Assembly: GCA_004297725.1 (NCBI GenBank)
Contig: SCUS01000059.1
Location: 1 to 64,000, forward strand
Source: Myxococcaceae bacterium
GTDB lineage: Bacteria > Myxococcota_A > Polyangia > Polyangiales > Ga0077539
Length of the DNA stretch: 64,000 nucleotides
Direction of reading: 5' to 3'
A program made the position numbers and the translations under genes. Shown here piece by piece: positions 26,898 through 35,800 of this stretch (position 1 is its first letter; every line of letters begins with the position of its first letter). The notes under the pieces are model-generated. The model did no database searches and was not told the DNA's origin. It saw nothing but the letters and a program-made list of their open reading frames with translations.

Positions 26898-28067
26898 CTA
26901 CAGCCCCATGAGCTTGGCGATGTAGTAGCGCAGCGTCTCGGTGGTGCCGCCCCCGAGGCGGAAGAGGCGCTGGTCACGCCACGCGCGGGCCACGTGATAC
27001 TCCTCGATGTAACCCCAGCCTCCGTGGAACTGCAGCATCGAGTCGGCCACCTCGCTGGTCACGTCGCCCACGAAGGCCTTGGCCATCGAGATCAGCTTGG
27101 TGGTCTCGAAGCTGACCGCGGTCTTGTCGACGTAGCGCTCCTGGTTGTAGGCCTCGGCCGCGCGGTAGGTGAGCGCCTCGCAGGCCTCCAGCTTCGTCGC
27201 GAGGTCGACGATCTTGTGCTGCCACACCTCGCGCTTGATGATCGGCTTGCCGAAGGCGCTGCGGTCGCGCCCGTAGGCGATGCCCTCCTCCAGGATGAGC
27301 TTCGAGCCCGCCGTGGCCGAGGCCGACGCGATGAGCCGCTCGCTCTGGAAGTTCTGCATCAGGTAGCGAAACCCCTCGCCCTCCTCGCCCAGCAGGTAGC
27401 GCCGCGGGATGCGGCAGTCCTCGAAGAACAGCTCCGCCGTGTCGCTCGACCAGTTGCCGATCTTCTTCAGCTTCTTGCTGACGTGGAAGCCCTTCACGTC
27501 CGTGGGGAAGGTCACGATGGAGATGCCCGCGTGCCCCGCCTCGGGCTGCGTCTTCAGCATCAGCGTGATGAAGTCCGCGCGCGTGCCGTTGGTGATGAAG
27601 GTCTTCGACCCGTTGATGACGTAGTCGTCGCCGTCCTTGCGCGCCCAGGTGCGCATGCCGGCCACGTCCGATCCGCAGCCGGGCTCGCTCACGCCCAGCG
27701 CCGCGATCTTCTCGCCGCGCAGCGCGGGCTTGAGAAACTCCTCGATCTGCTCAGGGCTCCCGAGGTCGGAGAGCACCGGCGTGGCCATGTCGCTCTGCAC
27801 CATGAGCGCCATCGGCACGCCCGCCGAGCCGCAGCGCGGAAGCTCCTCGCCCTTGGCGATGGAGTACCAGTAGTCGCCGCCGCTGCCGCCGTGCTCCTCG
27901 GGGTAGTGCGCGCCGAAGATGCCCAGCTCGCCGGCCTTCTCGAACACCCAGCGCGGGAAGAGCTCGTCCTCCTCCCACTGGTCCATGTGCGGGCGCAGCT
28001 CGCGCTCGCAGAAGTCACGGACCGTCTTGCGAAACATCTGGTGAGACTCGGTGTACGGCGTCGCCAT
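26898..28067 (-). CDS. Acyl-CoA dehydrogenase
   Basis: 389 residues from ATG 28067, with GAGGAGAG 6 bases upstream; a longer frame start at 28097 lacks this. Complete acyl-CoA dehydrogenase: N-terminal helical domain, FAD-binding middle (ALGVSEPGCGSDVAGMRT, then SKTFITNG), and C-terminal helices with RSAFGKPI and the catalytic-base region QFHGGWGYIEEYHVARAWRD. Oxidises an acyl-CoA to the enoyl-CoA with electron transfer to ETF. Chain length unknown. Contains dyad site 7. Confidence 0.93.
   Translation of the reverse strand: MATPYTESHQMFRKTVRDFCERELRPHMDQWEEDELFPRWVFEKAGELGIFGAHYPEEHGGSGGDYWYSIAKGEELPRCGSAGVPMALMVQSDMATPVLSDLGSPEQIEEFLKPALRGEKIAALGVSEPGCGSDVAGMRTWARKDGDDYVINGSKTFITNGTRADFITLMLKTQPEAGHAGISIVTFPTDVKGFHVSKKLKKIGNWSSDTAELFFEDCRIPRRYLLGEEGEGFRYLMQNFQSERLIASASATAGSKLILEEGIAYGRDRSAFGKPIIKREVWQHKIVDLATKLEACEALTYRAAEAYNQERYVDKTAVSFETTKLISMAKAFVGDVTSEVADSMLQFHGGWGYIEEYHVARAWRDQRLFRLGGGTTETLRYYIAKLMGL
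26995..27014. other. WTAC-N8-GTAW dyad site 7
   Basis: TGATAC-N8-GTAACC near the 3' end of the acyl-CoA dehydrogenase gene. Coding phase TAC...TAT, within the conserved GYIEEY segment, so this one copy could partly follow the protein. Confidence 0.55.
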
Positions 28068-28148
28068 CGTCGCTCTCCTCGGCCACTGAATGGCCATTCA
28101 CCAGCAAGCGTAGATGCGCGCTACCCCCGCGGGCAAGCCGCCGGGGCG

Positions 28149-29177
28149 TCAGTTCTTCGTGGTGCGCCCGCCCAGCACGTCGGCGAGCTGCGTGGCCGCC
28201 TGCCGCACCAGCGGCGCCACCTGGCCGTAGTCCATGCGGGTCGACCCGATGACCCCGATGGCCCCCGCGCCGAAGCTCGTCGCCACCAGCGAGAGGTCGC
28301 TGCCCATCGCGTTGTCGAGGCCGCCGAACACCACCTGCAGCCCCCGCGCGGCCATGGTGCGGTCGAGCAGATCGAGCAGCAGCTCCTGGTCTTCGAGCGC
28401 GATCACCAGCTGCCGCGTGGTCTCCGCGCTCGCGAACTCCGGCCGCGCGATGAGCTGCGCGGCGCCCTCCACCAGCACCTCGCTCGGCGACGAGAGCGAC
28501 GCCAGCGCCTGCTGTCCCAGCGAGAGCGCCGCCCGCTCCAGCCGGTCGCGCCCCGCGCGGCCCGCCTCCAGCTCCTGGGCCAGCATCGCGCGCACCTGCG
28601 CCAGGGTCATCCCCTGCACCTTCGCGTGGATCATGTTGTTGGCGCGCTCGAGGTCCGCGGGGCTCAGGGTCTCCTCGACGGCGAGCACGCGGTTCTCCAC
28701 GGCGCCGTTGGTGGCGACCACCACCGCGAGCACCTCCTTGGGCCGCAGCGCGATGAACTTCAGGTCGCGCAGCACCCAGCTCTCCCCCGGCGGCGGCCGC
28801 AGCAGGGCGGCCGACCCGCTGAGCATCGCCAGCACGCGCGTGGTGTGGCGCAGCGCCGCGTCGAAGCCCGGGTCGCTCGCCGACCAGAGGGCCGCGCTCG
28901 CCGCGGTGTCGTCCTCGATGCTCTTGCCCTCGGCGACGGCGATCATCGCCTCGGCGAAGACCCGCAGGCCCTTCTCCGTGGGGACGCGCCCGGCGGAGGC
29001 GTGCGGCTTGGTGAGGTAGCCGCCGCCCTCCAGCTCGGCGAAGACCGAGCGCACCGTCGCCGGGGAGAGCTCGAGGTCATGCTGACGGGCCAGGATCTTG
29101 GAGGCGACAGGCTCTCCCGTGGCGATGAAATCGCCGACGGCTGCCAGCAGGATTCGACGCGCGCGGTGGGACAACAT
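28149..29177 (-). CDS. hrcA: Heat-inducible transcription repressor HrcA
   Basis: 342 residues, typical of HrcA. N-terminal winged helix (ILLAAVGDFIATGEPVASKIL, LSPATVRSVFAELEGGGYLTKPHASAGRVPTEKG-type signature) and the C-terminal GAF-like part ending GSTRMDYGQVAPLVRQAATQL. HrcA represses groE/dnaK heat-shock operons at the CIRCE dyad. I see no CIRCE element upstream of this copy and no dnaK/grpE next to it, unlike the common hrcA-grpE-dnaK order. It follows sctJ on the same strand by 44 bp. Confidence 0.93.
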   Translation of the reverse strand: MLSHRARRILLAAVGDFIATGEPVASKILARQHDLELSPATVRSVFAELEGGGYLTKPHASAGRVPTEKGLRVFAEAMIAVAEGKSIEDDTAASAALWSASDPGFDAALRHTTRVLAMLSGSAALLRPPPGESWVLRDLKFIALRPKEVLAVVVATNGAVENRVLAVEETLSPADLERANNMIHAKVQGMTLAQVRAMLAQELEAGRAGRDRLERAALSLGQQALASLSSPSEVLVEGAAQLIARPEFASAETTRQLVIALEDQELLLDLLDRTMAARGLQVVFGGLDNAMGSDLSLVATSFGAGAIGVIGSTRMDYGQVAPLVRQAATQLADVLGGRTTKN

Positions 29178-29221
29178 GTGGGGCTAAGTGTACGGAGGAT
29201 CGGCCCCGAGGGCAGCAACGG

Positions 29222-29980
29222 TCAAACGCGCCGCCGTCCCGACGTCACCCCCAGCGACCGCCTGCGCCACTCCGAGCGCACCACCCACGCGCTCATCGCC
29301 ACGATGAGCCCCACCAGGCCCGCGAGCGTGCCCCGCAGCTCCGCCGCGCTCGACCGCGCCACCGCGAAGGGCCCCACCGTCGCCAGCACCGCCGTCGCGC
29401 CCGGCCCCGCTCGCCGCGCCCTCGTCCGCACCACCGCGACGTCGTCCGGGCGCAGCCCCGCCACCGCCCCGGCCACCAGGCGCTGCACCGCCGCGGGGTC
29501 CACCTCTTCGCTGCACCGCAGCAACACCGAGGCCCGCGGCCGCACGCCGCCGTCGTCGCCGGAGAGCGCGTCCCCCTCCGGCGCCGCAACATGCACCCGC
29601 GCGTCGAGCACCCCGTCGAGGGCCATCAGTGTACGGGCGATCTCGCCCGCCCGCGCGTGCTCGGCCCGCAGCGCCTCCTCCGCCACGCCGCGCAGCAGAC
29701 CCCCGCCGGCGTAGGTCTCCGCCACCCCCTGGGCCTCGCGCCGCGGCAGCGACTCGTCCCCCAGCGTGGTCACCGCCCGCGCCACGTCGTCCCTCGCCAC
29801 GCTCACGGTCCACTGACCCGAGGTGCCCGATTTGTGCGCCGCAACACCCGCCCGGTCGAGCGCCGCCACCGCGCGGTTGGCCTCCCCCTCCGCGGCCCCC
29901 GTCCACAGCGGAACCTCCTCGCAGCCCGCGAGAAGCACCCCCAGCGCTGCGGCGCACCATGGGGCCCGCGCGCGCGCCAT
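29222..29980 (-). CDS. sctJ: YscJ/SctJ-family type III secretion inner-ring lipoprotein
   Basis: 252 residues. Lipobox LGVLLAGC (Cys ~20) followed by EEVPLWTGAAEGEANRAVAAL and a region (~25-180) with the two ring-building folds of SctJ/FliF: VARAVTTLGDESLPR near 75, LMALDGVLDARVHVAAPEGDAL near 120, then RPRASVLLRC. One C-terminal membrane helix (LAGLVGLIVAMSAWVV). In injectisomes SctJ forms the inner-membrane ring with SctD. No other secretion gene is visible within 20 kb; only a pseudokinase gene lies 2 bp upstream. Family assignment good, machine unknown. Confidence 0.8.
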   Translation of the reverse strand: MARARAPWCAAALGVLLAGCEEVPLWTGAAEGEANRAVAALDRAGVAAHKSGTSGQWTVSVARDDVARAVTTLGDESLPRREAQGVAETYAGGGLLRGVAEEALRAEHARAGEIARTLMALDGVLDARVHVAAPEGDALSGDDGGVRPRASVLLRCSEEVDPAAVQRLVAGAVAGLRPDDVAVVRTRARRAGPGATAVLATVGPFAVARSSAAELRGTLAGLVGLIVAMSAWVVRSEWRRRSLGVTSGRRRV

Positions 29981-29982
29981 GC

Positions 29983-31758
29983 TCAGAACCCGAAGCCCCA
30001 GCTCAGCCCGATGCGCGGGCCGCCGAAGGCCCGCCACGAGAGCGAGCGCACCGTGCTCGACACGCAGCCCTTCACGCCCGCCGATCCGTTGTTGACCGTC
30101 ACGCCCATCGCCCGGCCGTTGCCGCCGATGGCGATGCGCAGCGTCACGTTGCGGGCGCTGCCGTCCCCCAGGCACCCGGCGAAGCGGGAGAGCGACGCGT
30201 TGAGCGGGCGAACGATCTCGGCGTCCGAGAGGGTGCCTCCCGCCGGTCCGCCGCCGCCCGCGAAGTTGAAGTCGATGGGCTGCGCCATCGCGGACTCGTA
30301 GCTCATCGAACCCCCGCCGTGGCCGCCGCCGCCGCCTCCCGCGCGACGCGCCGACGGCGGAGGCGGCGGGAGCAGCACGATGTTGGTCGTCTGCACCCGC
30401 AGCTCGCCGCGCGCGATGAGGCTGTCGATCTCCGCCGCCGAGCGGGTGCGCCGCGCGCCCGGACCCACCGTGAACCAGAACACCCCGCCCACCATCAGCA
30501 GCGCCACCCCGACCGCCCCGGTGATGATCGCCTTGCCGCGCCGGGCGTGACCCGCCTCGGCCAGCGCGTCTTTCGTGGCCGCCTGGTGTGCGTCGATGTT
30601 GCGCTTGTCCGTCGCCGTCTCGACGAACTCCACGTACTGCGCCCAGTCGCGCAGCTTGCGCCGCTCGCCGGTCTCCATGTTGGTGACCGGGTCGTCGGCC
30701 AGCGCCTCGTGACGGATGATCGCCGCGATGAGCTCGCGCGCCGACAGCGGCCCGTGGTCGAGGCCACCGTGGGAGAACATCCACCGGTCGGCGTCGCCCG
30801 TCGTCGCCACCTGCAGGAGCGACCCGAGGTCGGCGTCGGAGGCGCGCGAGGGGTCGGGCAGGTCGTAGATCACCGGGATCTCCGACGCCTCGGGGTACTC
30901 GAACACCACCGGGATCTCCCCGGGCGCCGGGCGCTTCGGCACCACCGCGGCCTTGTCGGGGGAGACCACCGCGCCGAGGGCGTTCTGCACCTCCGCCATG
31001 CTCTCGAAGCGGTCGGCGGGGTCGGGCGACACGCAGTTCTCGAGGATCACCTCGATGGTGATCGGCAGCCCCGGCGCGGCCTCGGAGAGCCGCACCCGCC
31101 GGTCGAAGGGCTTGTTGGTGAGCAGCTCGTAGAGCACCACGCCCACCGAGTACACGTCCGAGGCGGGCGTCGGCGTCTGGCCGTTGCGCACCTCCGGGGC
31201 CACGTAGCGGGTGGACACGGCGTCGAGGAGCACCAGCGGCGTGAGCAGCCCGAGGCCCGCGAGGCGCACCTTGCCGCCGTCGAAGCGGATGATCTCCGGC
31301 GCGATGGCCCCGTGCGCGACCCAGCCGTGCGCGGCGTCGAGCGCGGTGGTGACGTTGGCCACGAACTCGTAGGCCTCGATGGGCGAGTGCGGCCGACCCT
31401 CGCTGGTGCGGGCGGCGATGATGTCCGCCAGCGCCGAGTCGCCCAGCGGCTCGGTGGCCACGCAGAGCGTGCCGTCGGGCAGCACCGAGGTGCCGAAGGG
31501 GGCGATGAGCCCGGCGTGCTGCACCGAGGCCGCCGCGCGCACCGACTTGCGGGTGGCCTCGACGTGCGCGTCGGGGAGGGCGCCGGAGGGGATGAGCCAG
31601 AGCGCCACGAGACGCTGGGTCTTCTGGTCGCGGGCGTGGTGCACCGAGAGCTGCCCCAGCCGCGTGGCGAGCCCCTCGACCTTGAAGCGCCCACCCACCA
31701 TGGTGCCGGGCGGAAGCACGTCGTCGTCGTCGTGCTCATCGGACGCGTCCATCACCAT
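29983..31758 (-). CDS. Membrane pseudokinase with GYF-like and AgmX-type C-terminal domains
   Basis: 591 residues. Residues ~20-270 have the Ser/Thr kinase fold (APEVRNGQTPTPASDVYSVGVVLYELLT is intact), but the catalytic loop reads HGAIAPEII instead of HRDxKxxN, DFG is replaced by AGLG, and the ATP-site lysine position reads LVALWLIPSG; catalysis is not expected. A GYF_2-like module (RWMFSHGGLDHGPLSARELIAAII, ~322-375) precedes a membrane helix (~404-425), a Gly/Pro-rich linker and an AgmX/TonB-like C-terminal domain (~505-591: RPLNASLSRFAGCLGDG, VTLRIAIGGNGRAMGV). 2 bp upstream of sctJ. Confidence 0.8.
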   Translation of the reverse strand: MVMDASDEHDDDDVLPPGTMVGGRFKVEGLATRLGQLSVHHARDQKTQRLVALWLIPSGALPDAHVEATRKSVRAAASVQHAGLIAPFGTSVLPDGTLCVATEPLGDSALADIIAARTSEGRPHSPIEAYEFVANVTTALDAAHGWVAHGAIAPEIIRFDGGKVRLAGLGLLTPLVLLDAVSTRYVAPEVRNGQTPTPASDVYSVGVVLYELLTNKPFDRRVRLSEAAPGLPITIEVILENCVSPDPADRFESMAEVQNALGAVVSPDKAAVVPKRPAPGEIPVVFEYPEASEIPVIYDLPDPSRASDADLGSLLQVATTGDADRWMFSHGGLDHGPLSARELIAAIIRHEALADDPVTNMETGERRKLRDWAQYVEFVETATDKRNIDAHQAATKDALAEAGHARRGKAIITGAVGVALLMVGGVFWFTVGPGARRTRSAAEIDSLIARGELRVQTTNIVLLPPPPPSARRAGGGGGGHGGGSMSYESAMAQPIDFNFAGGGGPAGGTLSDAEIVRPLNASLSRFAGCLGDGSARNVTLRIAIGGNGRAMGVTVNNGSAGVKGCVSSTVRSLSWRAFGGPRIGLSWGFGF

Positions 31759-31807
31759 CGCGGCCGGGACGCTACTCCAGGTGCGCCCCCGGCGGGAATA
31801 GGGTTGA

Positions 31808-32620
31808 ATGCCCGCCGCCATGACCCGCGAAGACTCTCCCTTCCGCCCCGGACTCTTCTCCGGTCGCGTCGCGCTCATCACCGGCGGCGGCACCGGCATC
31901 GGCCTCGCCATCGCCGAGGAGCTCGCCTCCCTCGGCGCCTCCGTCGCCCTCTGCGGGCGGCGCATCGAGCCGGTCACCCTCGCCGCCGAGGCCCTCGCCG
32001 CGAAGGGCCACCAGGCCATGGCGGGCTCCGTGGACATCCGCAGCCCGGAGGCCATCGAGGCCTTCGTGAAGGAGGTCCTCGCCCGCTTCGGACACGTCGA
32101 CGTGCTGGTGAACAACGCCGGGGGGCAGTTTCCCTCGCCCGCGAAGCTCATCTCCCCGAAGGGCTTCGAGGCCGTCGTGCGCAACAACCTCCTCGGCACC
32201 TTCAACGTCACCAGCGCCGTGGCCAACCTGGCGATGATCCCGCAGCGCAGGGGGAGGATCATCAACGTCATCGCCAACGTCGCCCGAGGCTTCCCCGGCA
32301 TGGCCCACACCGGCGCGGCGCGCGCCGGGGTCGACAACCTCACCAAGAGCCTCGCGGTCGAGTGGGCCCCCTACGGCATCCAGGTGAACGCCGTGGCGCC
32401 CGGCACCATCCGGTCGACGGGCACCGACCGGTACCCCCCGGAGCTCGTCGTGAAGGCCGAGCAGCAGACCCCCGCCGGGCGCCTCGGGAGCCCCGCGGAG
32501 GTGAGCCACCTGGTGACCTTCCTCGCCAGCGACGCGGCCGACTACGTGACCGGCTCGACCTTCTACATCGACGGCGGCGCCTCGCTCTGGGGCGACATCT
32601 GGGAGATGGACCGTGACTGA
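31808..32620 (+). CDS. Short-chain dehydrogenase, 2,4-dienoyl-CoA reductase-like
   Basis: 270 residues. SDR Rossmann motif TGGGTGIGLAIAEELA (~25) and NNAGG at ~98. The usual Tyr-x3-Lys is altered: HTGAARAGVDNLTKSLAVEW keeps the Lys but lacks the Tyr, as in the peroxisomal DECR2-type 2,4-dienoyl-CoA reductases, and APGTIRSTGTDR follows. Probable NADPH reduction of dienoyl-CoA in unsaturated fatty-acid breakdown; the acyl-CoA dehydrogenase at 26898 fits the pathway. Stop overlaps the GST gene by 8 bp. Confidence 0.85.
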   Translation: MPAAMTREDSPFRPGLFSGRVALITGGGTGIGLAIAEELASLGASVALCGRRIEPVTLAAEALAAKGHQAMAGSVDIRSPEAIEAFVKEVLARFGHVDVLVNNAGGQFPSPAKLISPKGFEAVVRNNLLGTFNVTSAVANLAMIPQRRGRIINVIANVARGFPGMAHTGAARAGVDNLTKSLAVEWAPYGIQVNAVAPGTIRSTGTDRYPPELVVKAEQQTPAGRLGSPAEVSHLVTFLASDAADYVTGSTFYIDGGASLWGDIWEMDRD

Positions 32621-33362
32621 CCTCCTGCTCGTGACCATCCCCTTCAGCCACTATTGCGAGAAGGCCCGCTGGGCCCTCGACCGCGCGGGGCTGCTCTATG
32701 AAGAGAGGGCCCACCTGCCGATCGCGCACTACCTCCCGGCGCGCCTCGCGGGCGGGGCGAAGACCGTCCCGGTGCTCAAGACCCCCGACCGCACCCTCGG
32801 CGACTCGACCGACATCCTCCACTGGGTCGACGCCCGCCTCCCGGAGCCGAAGCGCCTCTTCCCCGAAGACCGCGAGGCCCGCGCCGAGGTGGAGCGCTGG
32901 GAGGGCCGCTTCGACGAGAAGCTCGGCCCCGCGGTGCGTCGCTGGGCCTACGGCCACCTCCTGCCCGACGTCGAGAACACCCGGCGGGTGATGCAGCAGA
33001 ACGTCCCGCTCGCCGAGGCCCTCGCGGTGCGCGCGGGCTTCCCCGTGGCGAGGGAGATCATCCGCCGAGGGCTCCACATCAACCCCGAGAGCTGCGCCCG
33101 CTCGCTCGCCCGCGCCCGGGAGATCTTCGACGAGGTCTCCTCGGCGGTGTCCGACGGGAGGGAGTTTCTCGTGGGCAACCGTCTCTCCGCGGCCGACGTG
33201 ACCTTCGCCTCGCTCGCCTCTCCGGCCCTCTTCCCCGAGCGCAACAACCGCTGGCTCTGCGCCCGCGACCAGCTCCCCGCGGCGATGCGCTCCGAGGTCG
33301 ACCGCTTCCGCGCGACCCCCGCTGGCGCCTACGCGCTGCGGCTCTATTCGCATCACCGCTGA
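32613..33362 (+). CDS. Glutathione S-transferase family protein
   Basis: 249 residues from GTG 32613. N-terminal thioredoxin fold with PFSHYCEKARWALDRAG (Cys at ~15) and the conserved TVPVLKTPDRTLGDSTDILHWVD; C-terminal helical domain with FLVGNRLSAADVTFASLASP. Transfers or uses glutathione-type thiols; substrate unknown. Overlaps the SDR gene by 8 bp and the phospholipase D gene by 1 bp, so the three are one transcription unit. Confidence 0.85.
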   Translation: MTDLLLVTIPFSHYCEKARWALDRAGLLYEERAHLPIAHYLPARLAGGAKTVPVLKTPDRTLGDSTDILHWVDARLPEPKRLFPEDREARAEVERWEGRFDEKLGPAVRRWAYGHLLPDVENTRRVMQQNVPLAEALAVRAGFPVAREIIRRGLHINPESCARSLARAREIFDEVSSAVSDGREFLVGNRLSAADVTFASLASPALFPERNNRWLCARDQLPAAMRSEVDRFRATPAGAYALRLYSHHR

Positions 33363-34549
33363 TGGGCTGCACCACCTCCGAATCCCCCGTCGAGCTCTAC
33401 CCCCCCGGGGAGCGCATCATCCTGCTGCGCGACGGCGTCGAGGCGATTCCGGCGATGCTCAAGGCCATCCGCTCGGCGCGCCGCGAGGTGGTGCTGGAGA
33501 TGTACTGGCTCGACTCCAGCGTGGTGGGCAAGGCCGTGGTCGAGGCGCTCACGCAGCGCGCGAAGGCGGGCGTCGCGGTGTACCTCCTCTACGACGCCAT
33601 CGGATCGCTGGGCGCCGACGGGACCCTGTACGACGAGCTGCTGGCCGCCGGCGCCCGGGTGCTGGAGTACAACCCCATCGCCCCGTGGCGCAGGCGCTTT
33701 CGGCTGGGCCGGGTGTCCCAGCGCGACCACCGCAAGATGCTGGTCGTCGACGAGCGCGTGGCCTTCGTCGGGGGGCTCAACCTCGGGCTGCCGTGGGTGT
33801 GCGCCGACGAGGGCGGCGGGGGCTGGCGCGACGACGTGGCCATGGTGGCCGGTCCGGCCGCCGGGAGGGTGCGCTCGCTCTTCTTCGAGACCTGGGCGAA
33901 GCAGGGCGGCGAGTGCCCGAAGAACCTCCGGGTGTTCACCTCGCGAGAGCGCGTCGAGGCCGCCAGGGAGGAGCTCGGCGTCTCCGCCGTGAGCCGGGCG
34001 CAGCCGCACGTCGCGGTGCTCGGCCACGACGCCTGGGGCGCGCGCTGGGCCATCCGCCGGGCCTACCTCACGCGCATCCGCAGCGCCGAGCGCCGGGTGC
34101 TCATCGCCAACTCGTATTTCATCCCCGACATGCGGGTGAAGCGCGCGCTGAAGTACGCCGCGCAGCGGGGCGTGGAGGTGCGGGTGATCGTCCCCGGCGA
34201 GAGCGACGTGCCCGCCGCGAAGTACGCCACCGAGTGGCTCTACACCGACCTCATCGAGGCGGGCATCCACATCCACGAGTGGACGCCCGGCATCCTCCAC
34301 GCGAAGACCCTGCTCGTCGACGACTGGGCGACGACCGGCAGCTACAACCTCGACTACCGATCGTTTCGCTACAACCTCGAGGCCAACCTCGCGAGCACCG
34401 ACGCCGACTTCGTCGCCTCCGTCGAGGCCTCGATGCGCAAGGACCTCGCGGAGTCCACCCGCGAGGTCGACCTCGCGCAGTGGAAGAAGCGCCCGCTCTT
34501 CGACAAGCTGCGATCGTGGGTGTTCTACCTGGTTCGCAAGATGATGTGA
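33362..34549 (+). CDS. Phospholipase D / cardiolipin synthase-like protein
   Basis: 395 residues with two HKD catalytic motifs: HRKMLVVDERVAFVGGLN (~124-141) and HAKTLLVDDWATTGSYNLD (~315-333), each HxKxxxxD plus a Gly/Ser-rich tail. Length and spacing fit bacterial cardiolipin synthase ClsB-like proteins. There is no N-terminal membrane helix, so it is cytosolic or peripheral. It would join phosphatidyl units to form cardiolipin or act on other phosphodiesters. ATG overlaps the GST stop (TGATG). Confidence 0.88.
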   Translation: MGCTTSESPVELYPPGERIILLRDGVEAIPAMLKAIRSARREVVLEMYWLDSSVVGKAVVEALTQRAKAGVAVYLLYDAIGSLGADGTLYDELLAAGARVLEYNPIAPWRRRFRLGRVSQRDHRKMLVVDERVAFVGGLNLGLPWVCADEGGGGWRDDVAMVAGPAAGRVRSLFFETWAKQGGECPKNLRVFTSRERVEAAREELGVSAVSRAQPHVAVLGHDAWGARWAIRRAYLTRIRSAERRVLIANSYFIPDMRVKRALKYAAQRGVEVRVIVPGESDVPAAKYATEWLYTDLIEAGIHIHEWTPGILHAKTLLVDDWATTGSYNLDYRSFRYNLEANLASTDADFVASVEASMRKDLAESTREVDLAQWKKRPLFDKLRSWVFYLVRKMM

Positions 34550-34555
34550 GCGCCC

Positions 34556-35731
34556 TCAGGGCCGCGCCTCGGCGGCCTCCAGGTGGCACTCGTAGGCCGA
34601 GCCCGCGCGCGACCCGCCGGTCATCACCGTGTAGCGGTTGCGGAAGAGCGGGCACATGAAGCTCACCGAAGGGCACGAGGTGCCGCAGGCGTCGTCGTTC
34701 TCCGCGACGGCGTTGGCGTGGGTGCACGGACCGTCGCCCGCGCACACCCGCAGCGCGGGGTTGCCCGCGCAGGTCCCGGAGCCGCAGGCGGCGTTGCAGC
34801 CCACGGTCACCCGCGTGCCCGGGGTGCAGGCGAGCGCCCGGTCGACCACCCAGCCGCAGTCGCGGGCGGTGCCCTCGGCGTCCGCCGCGCAGGCGTCCGT
34901 GGGGTCATTGGACACCGGCGGGTCGCTCGCGGGGATCTCCACCTCGCGAAACACCTCGTTGTCGTCATACCTGGACTCGGTCAGTCCGCGGAGCTCGTTG
35001 ATGCGGGCGCGCACCCGGTAGCGCCCCGGGGGAACGTCCGTGATGTCGATATACTGGCAGTCGAGCGCCCGGTCGTAGAGGTCGAACCACCCGGCGTGGA
35101 TGCCCTGGTCGACGCAGGTGTAGACCTCCCGCGACGAGACCGCGCGGCCCATTCCCATGTACCGGGCGCTGTCGAGCAGGCAGAACGACTGCTTGTGCCC
35201 TCGGGCGACCTCCGCGTCTCCCGACATGGACATCAGCCGATAGTCGGCATATCCGCGGAAGTGATAGTGCATATGACAGGCGCCGAATTCGAAGCGACCG
35301 TCGGGGCGGTTGTTGATCACCGGAGGCCCGAGGTACAGGTCGCCCGCGCCGATGTTGGGGGTGATGAGGTCGAAGCGCAGCAGGCGCCGGCGACCCGGCA
35401 TGGTGCAGCCCTCCAGCACCTCGCACGACCCCGGAGCAAACGACCGCGTCTGGATCTGCACCCGGTCGATGACGGGGATGAGGTTGGGCAGCGGGCAGCT
35501 CGGGTCGGGGTCGATCAGCCCGCCGTCGCGCAGCCGCCGCCGAGGGTCGCAGGGGTCGACCGCGTCCGCGCCGGAGGGGACGTCGACCTTCGCGGCGGCG
35601 TCCATCCCGACGGCGCTGACGTCCGCGCCGGCGTCCAGGGTCGGAGCGGGCGTGGGATCGTCTCCGCACCCGACGAGCACGAGAATGATTGCGGACGCGG
35701 CGAGTCGGGTGGCGGGCATGGCGGCGGACAT
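34556..35731 (-). CDS. Secreted lysyl oxidase-like lipoprotein
   Basis: 391 residues. Lipobox LVLVGC (~22), an Asp/Ala linker, then a lysyl oxidase domain (~80-270). Copper ligands lie in CHMHYHFRGYADYRL (HxHxH). The lysine tyrosylquinone partners are both present: Lys in ARGHKQSFCLLDS and Tyr in DLYDRALDCQYIDITDVPPG. Such enzymes oxidise peptidyl lysine to allysine and cross-link proteins in animals; bacterial copies exist in myxobacteria. The C-terminal ~110 residues are Cys-rich (at least eight Cys). ATG 35719 is an alternative start. Convergent with 33362-34549 and divergent from 35801. Confidence 0.87.
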   Translation of the reverse strand: MSAAMPATRLAASAIILVLVGCGDDPTPAPTLDAGADVSAVGMDAAAKVDVPSGADAVDPCDPRRRLRDGGLIDPDPSCPLPNLIPVIDRVQIQTRSFAPGSCEVLEGCTMPGRRRLLRFDLITPNIGAGDLYLGPPVINNRPDGRFEFGACHMHYHFRGYADYRLMSMSGDAEVARGHKQSFCLLDSARYMGMGRAVSSREVYTCVDQGIHAGWFDLYDRALDCQYIDITDVPPGRYRVRARINELRGLTESRYDDNEVFREVEIPASDPPVSNDPTDACAADAEGTARDCGWVVDRALACTPGTRVTVGCNAACGSGTCAGNPALRVCAGDGPCTHANAVAENDDACGTSCPSVSFMCPLFRNRYTVMTGGSRAGSAYECHLEAAEARP

Positions 35732-35800
35732 TGCCAGCGCGCGGCGGGATATGGCAAGAGTCGCTTCCCGGTAAAGTCCACGGTGGAGCGTCGACCAGAC

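Noticed and set aside
29178..29221. CIRCE operator upstream of hrcA
   Set aside because: No TTAGCACTC-N9-GAGTGCTAA-like dyad is present in the gap or in the start of hrcA.
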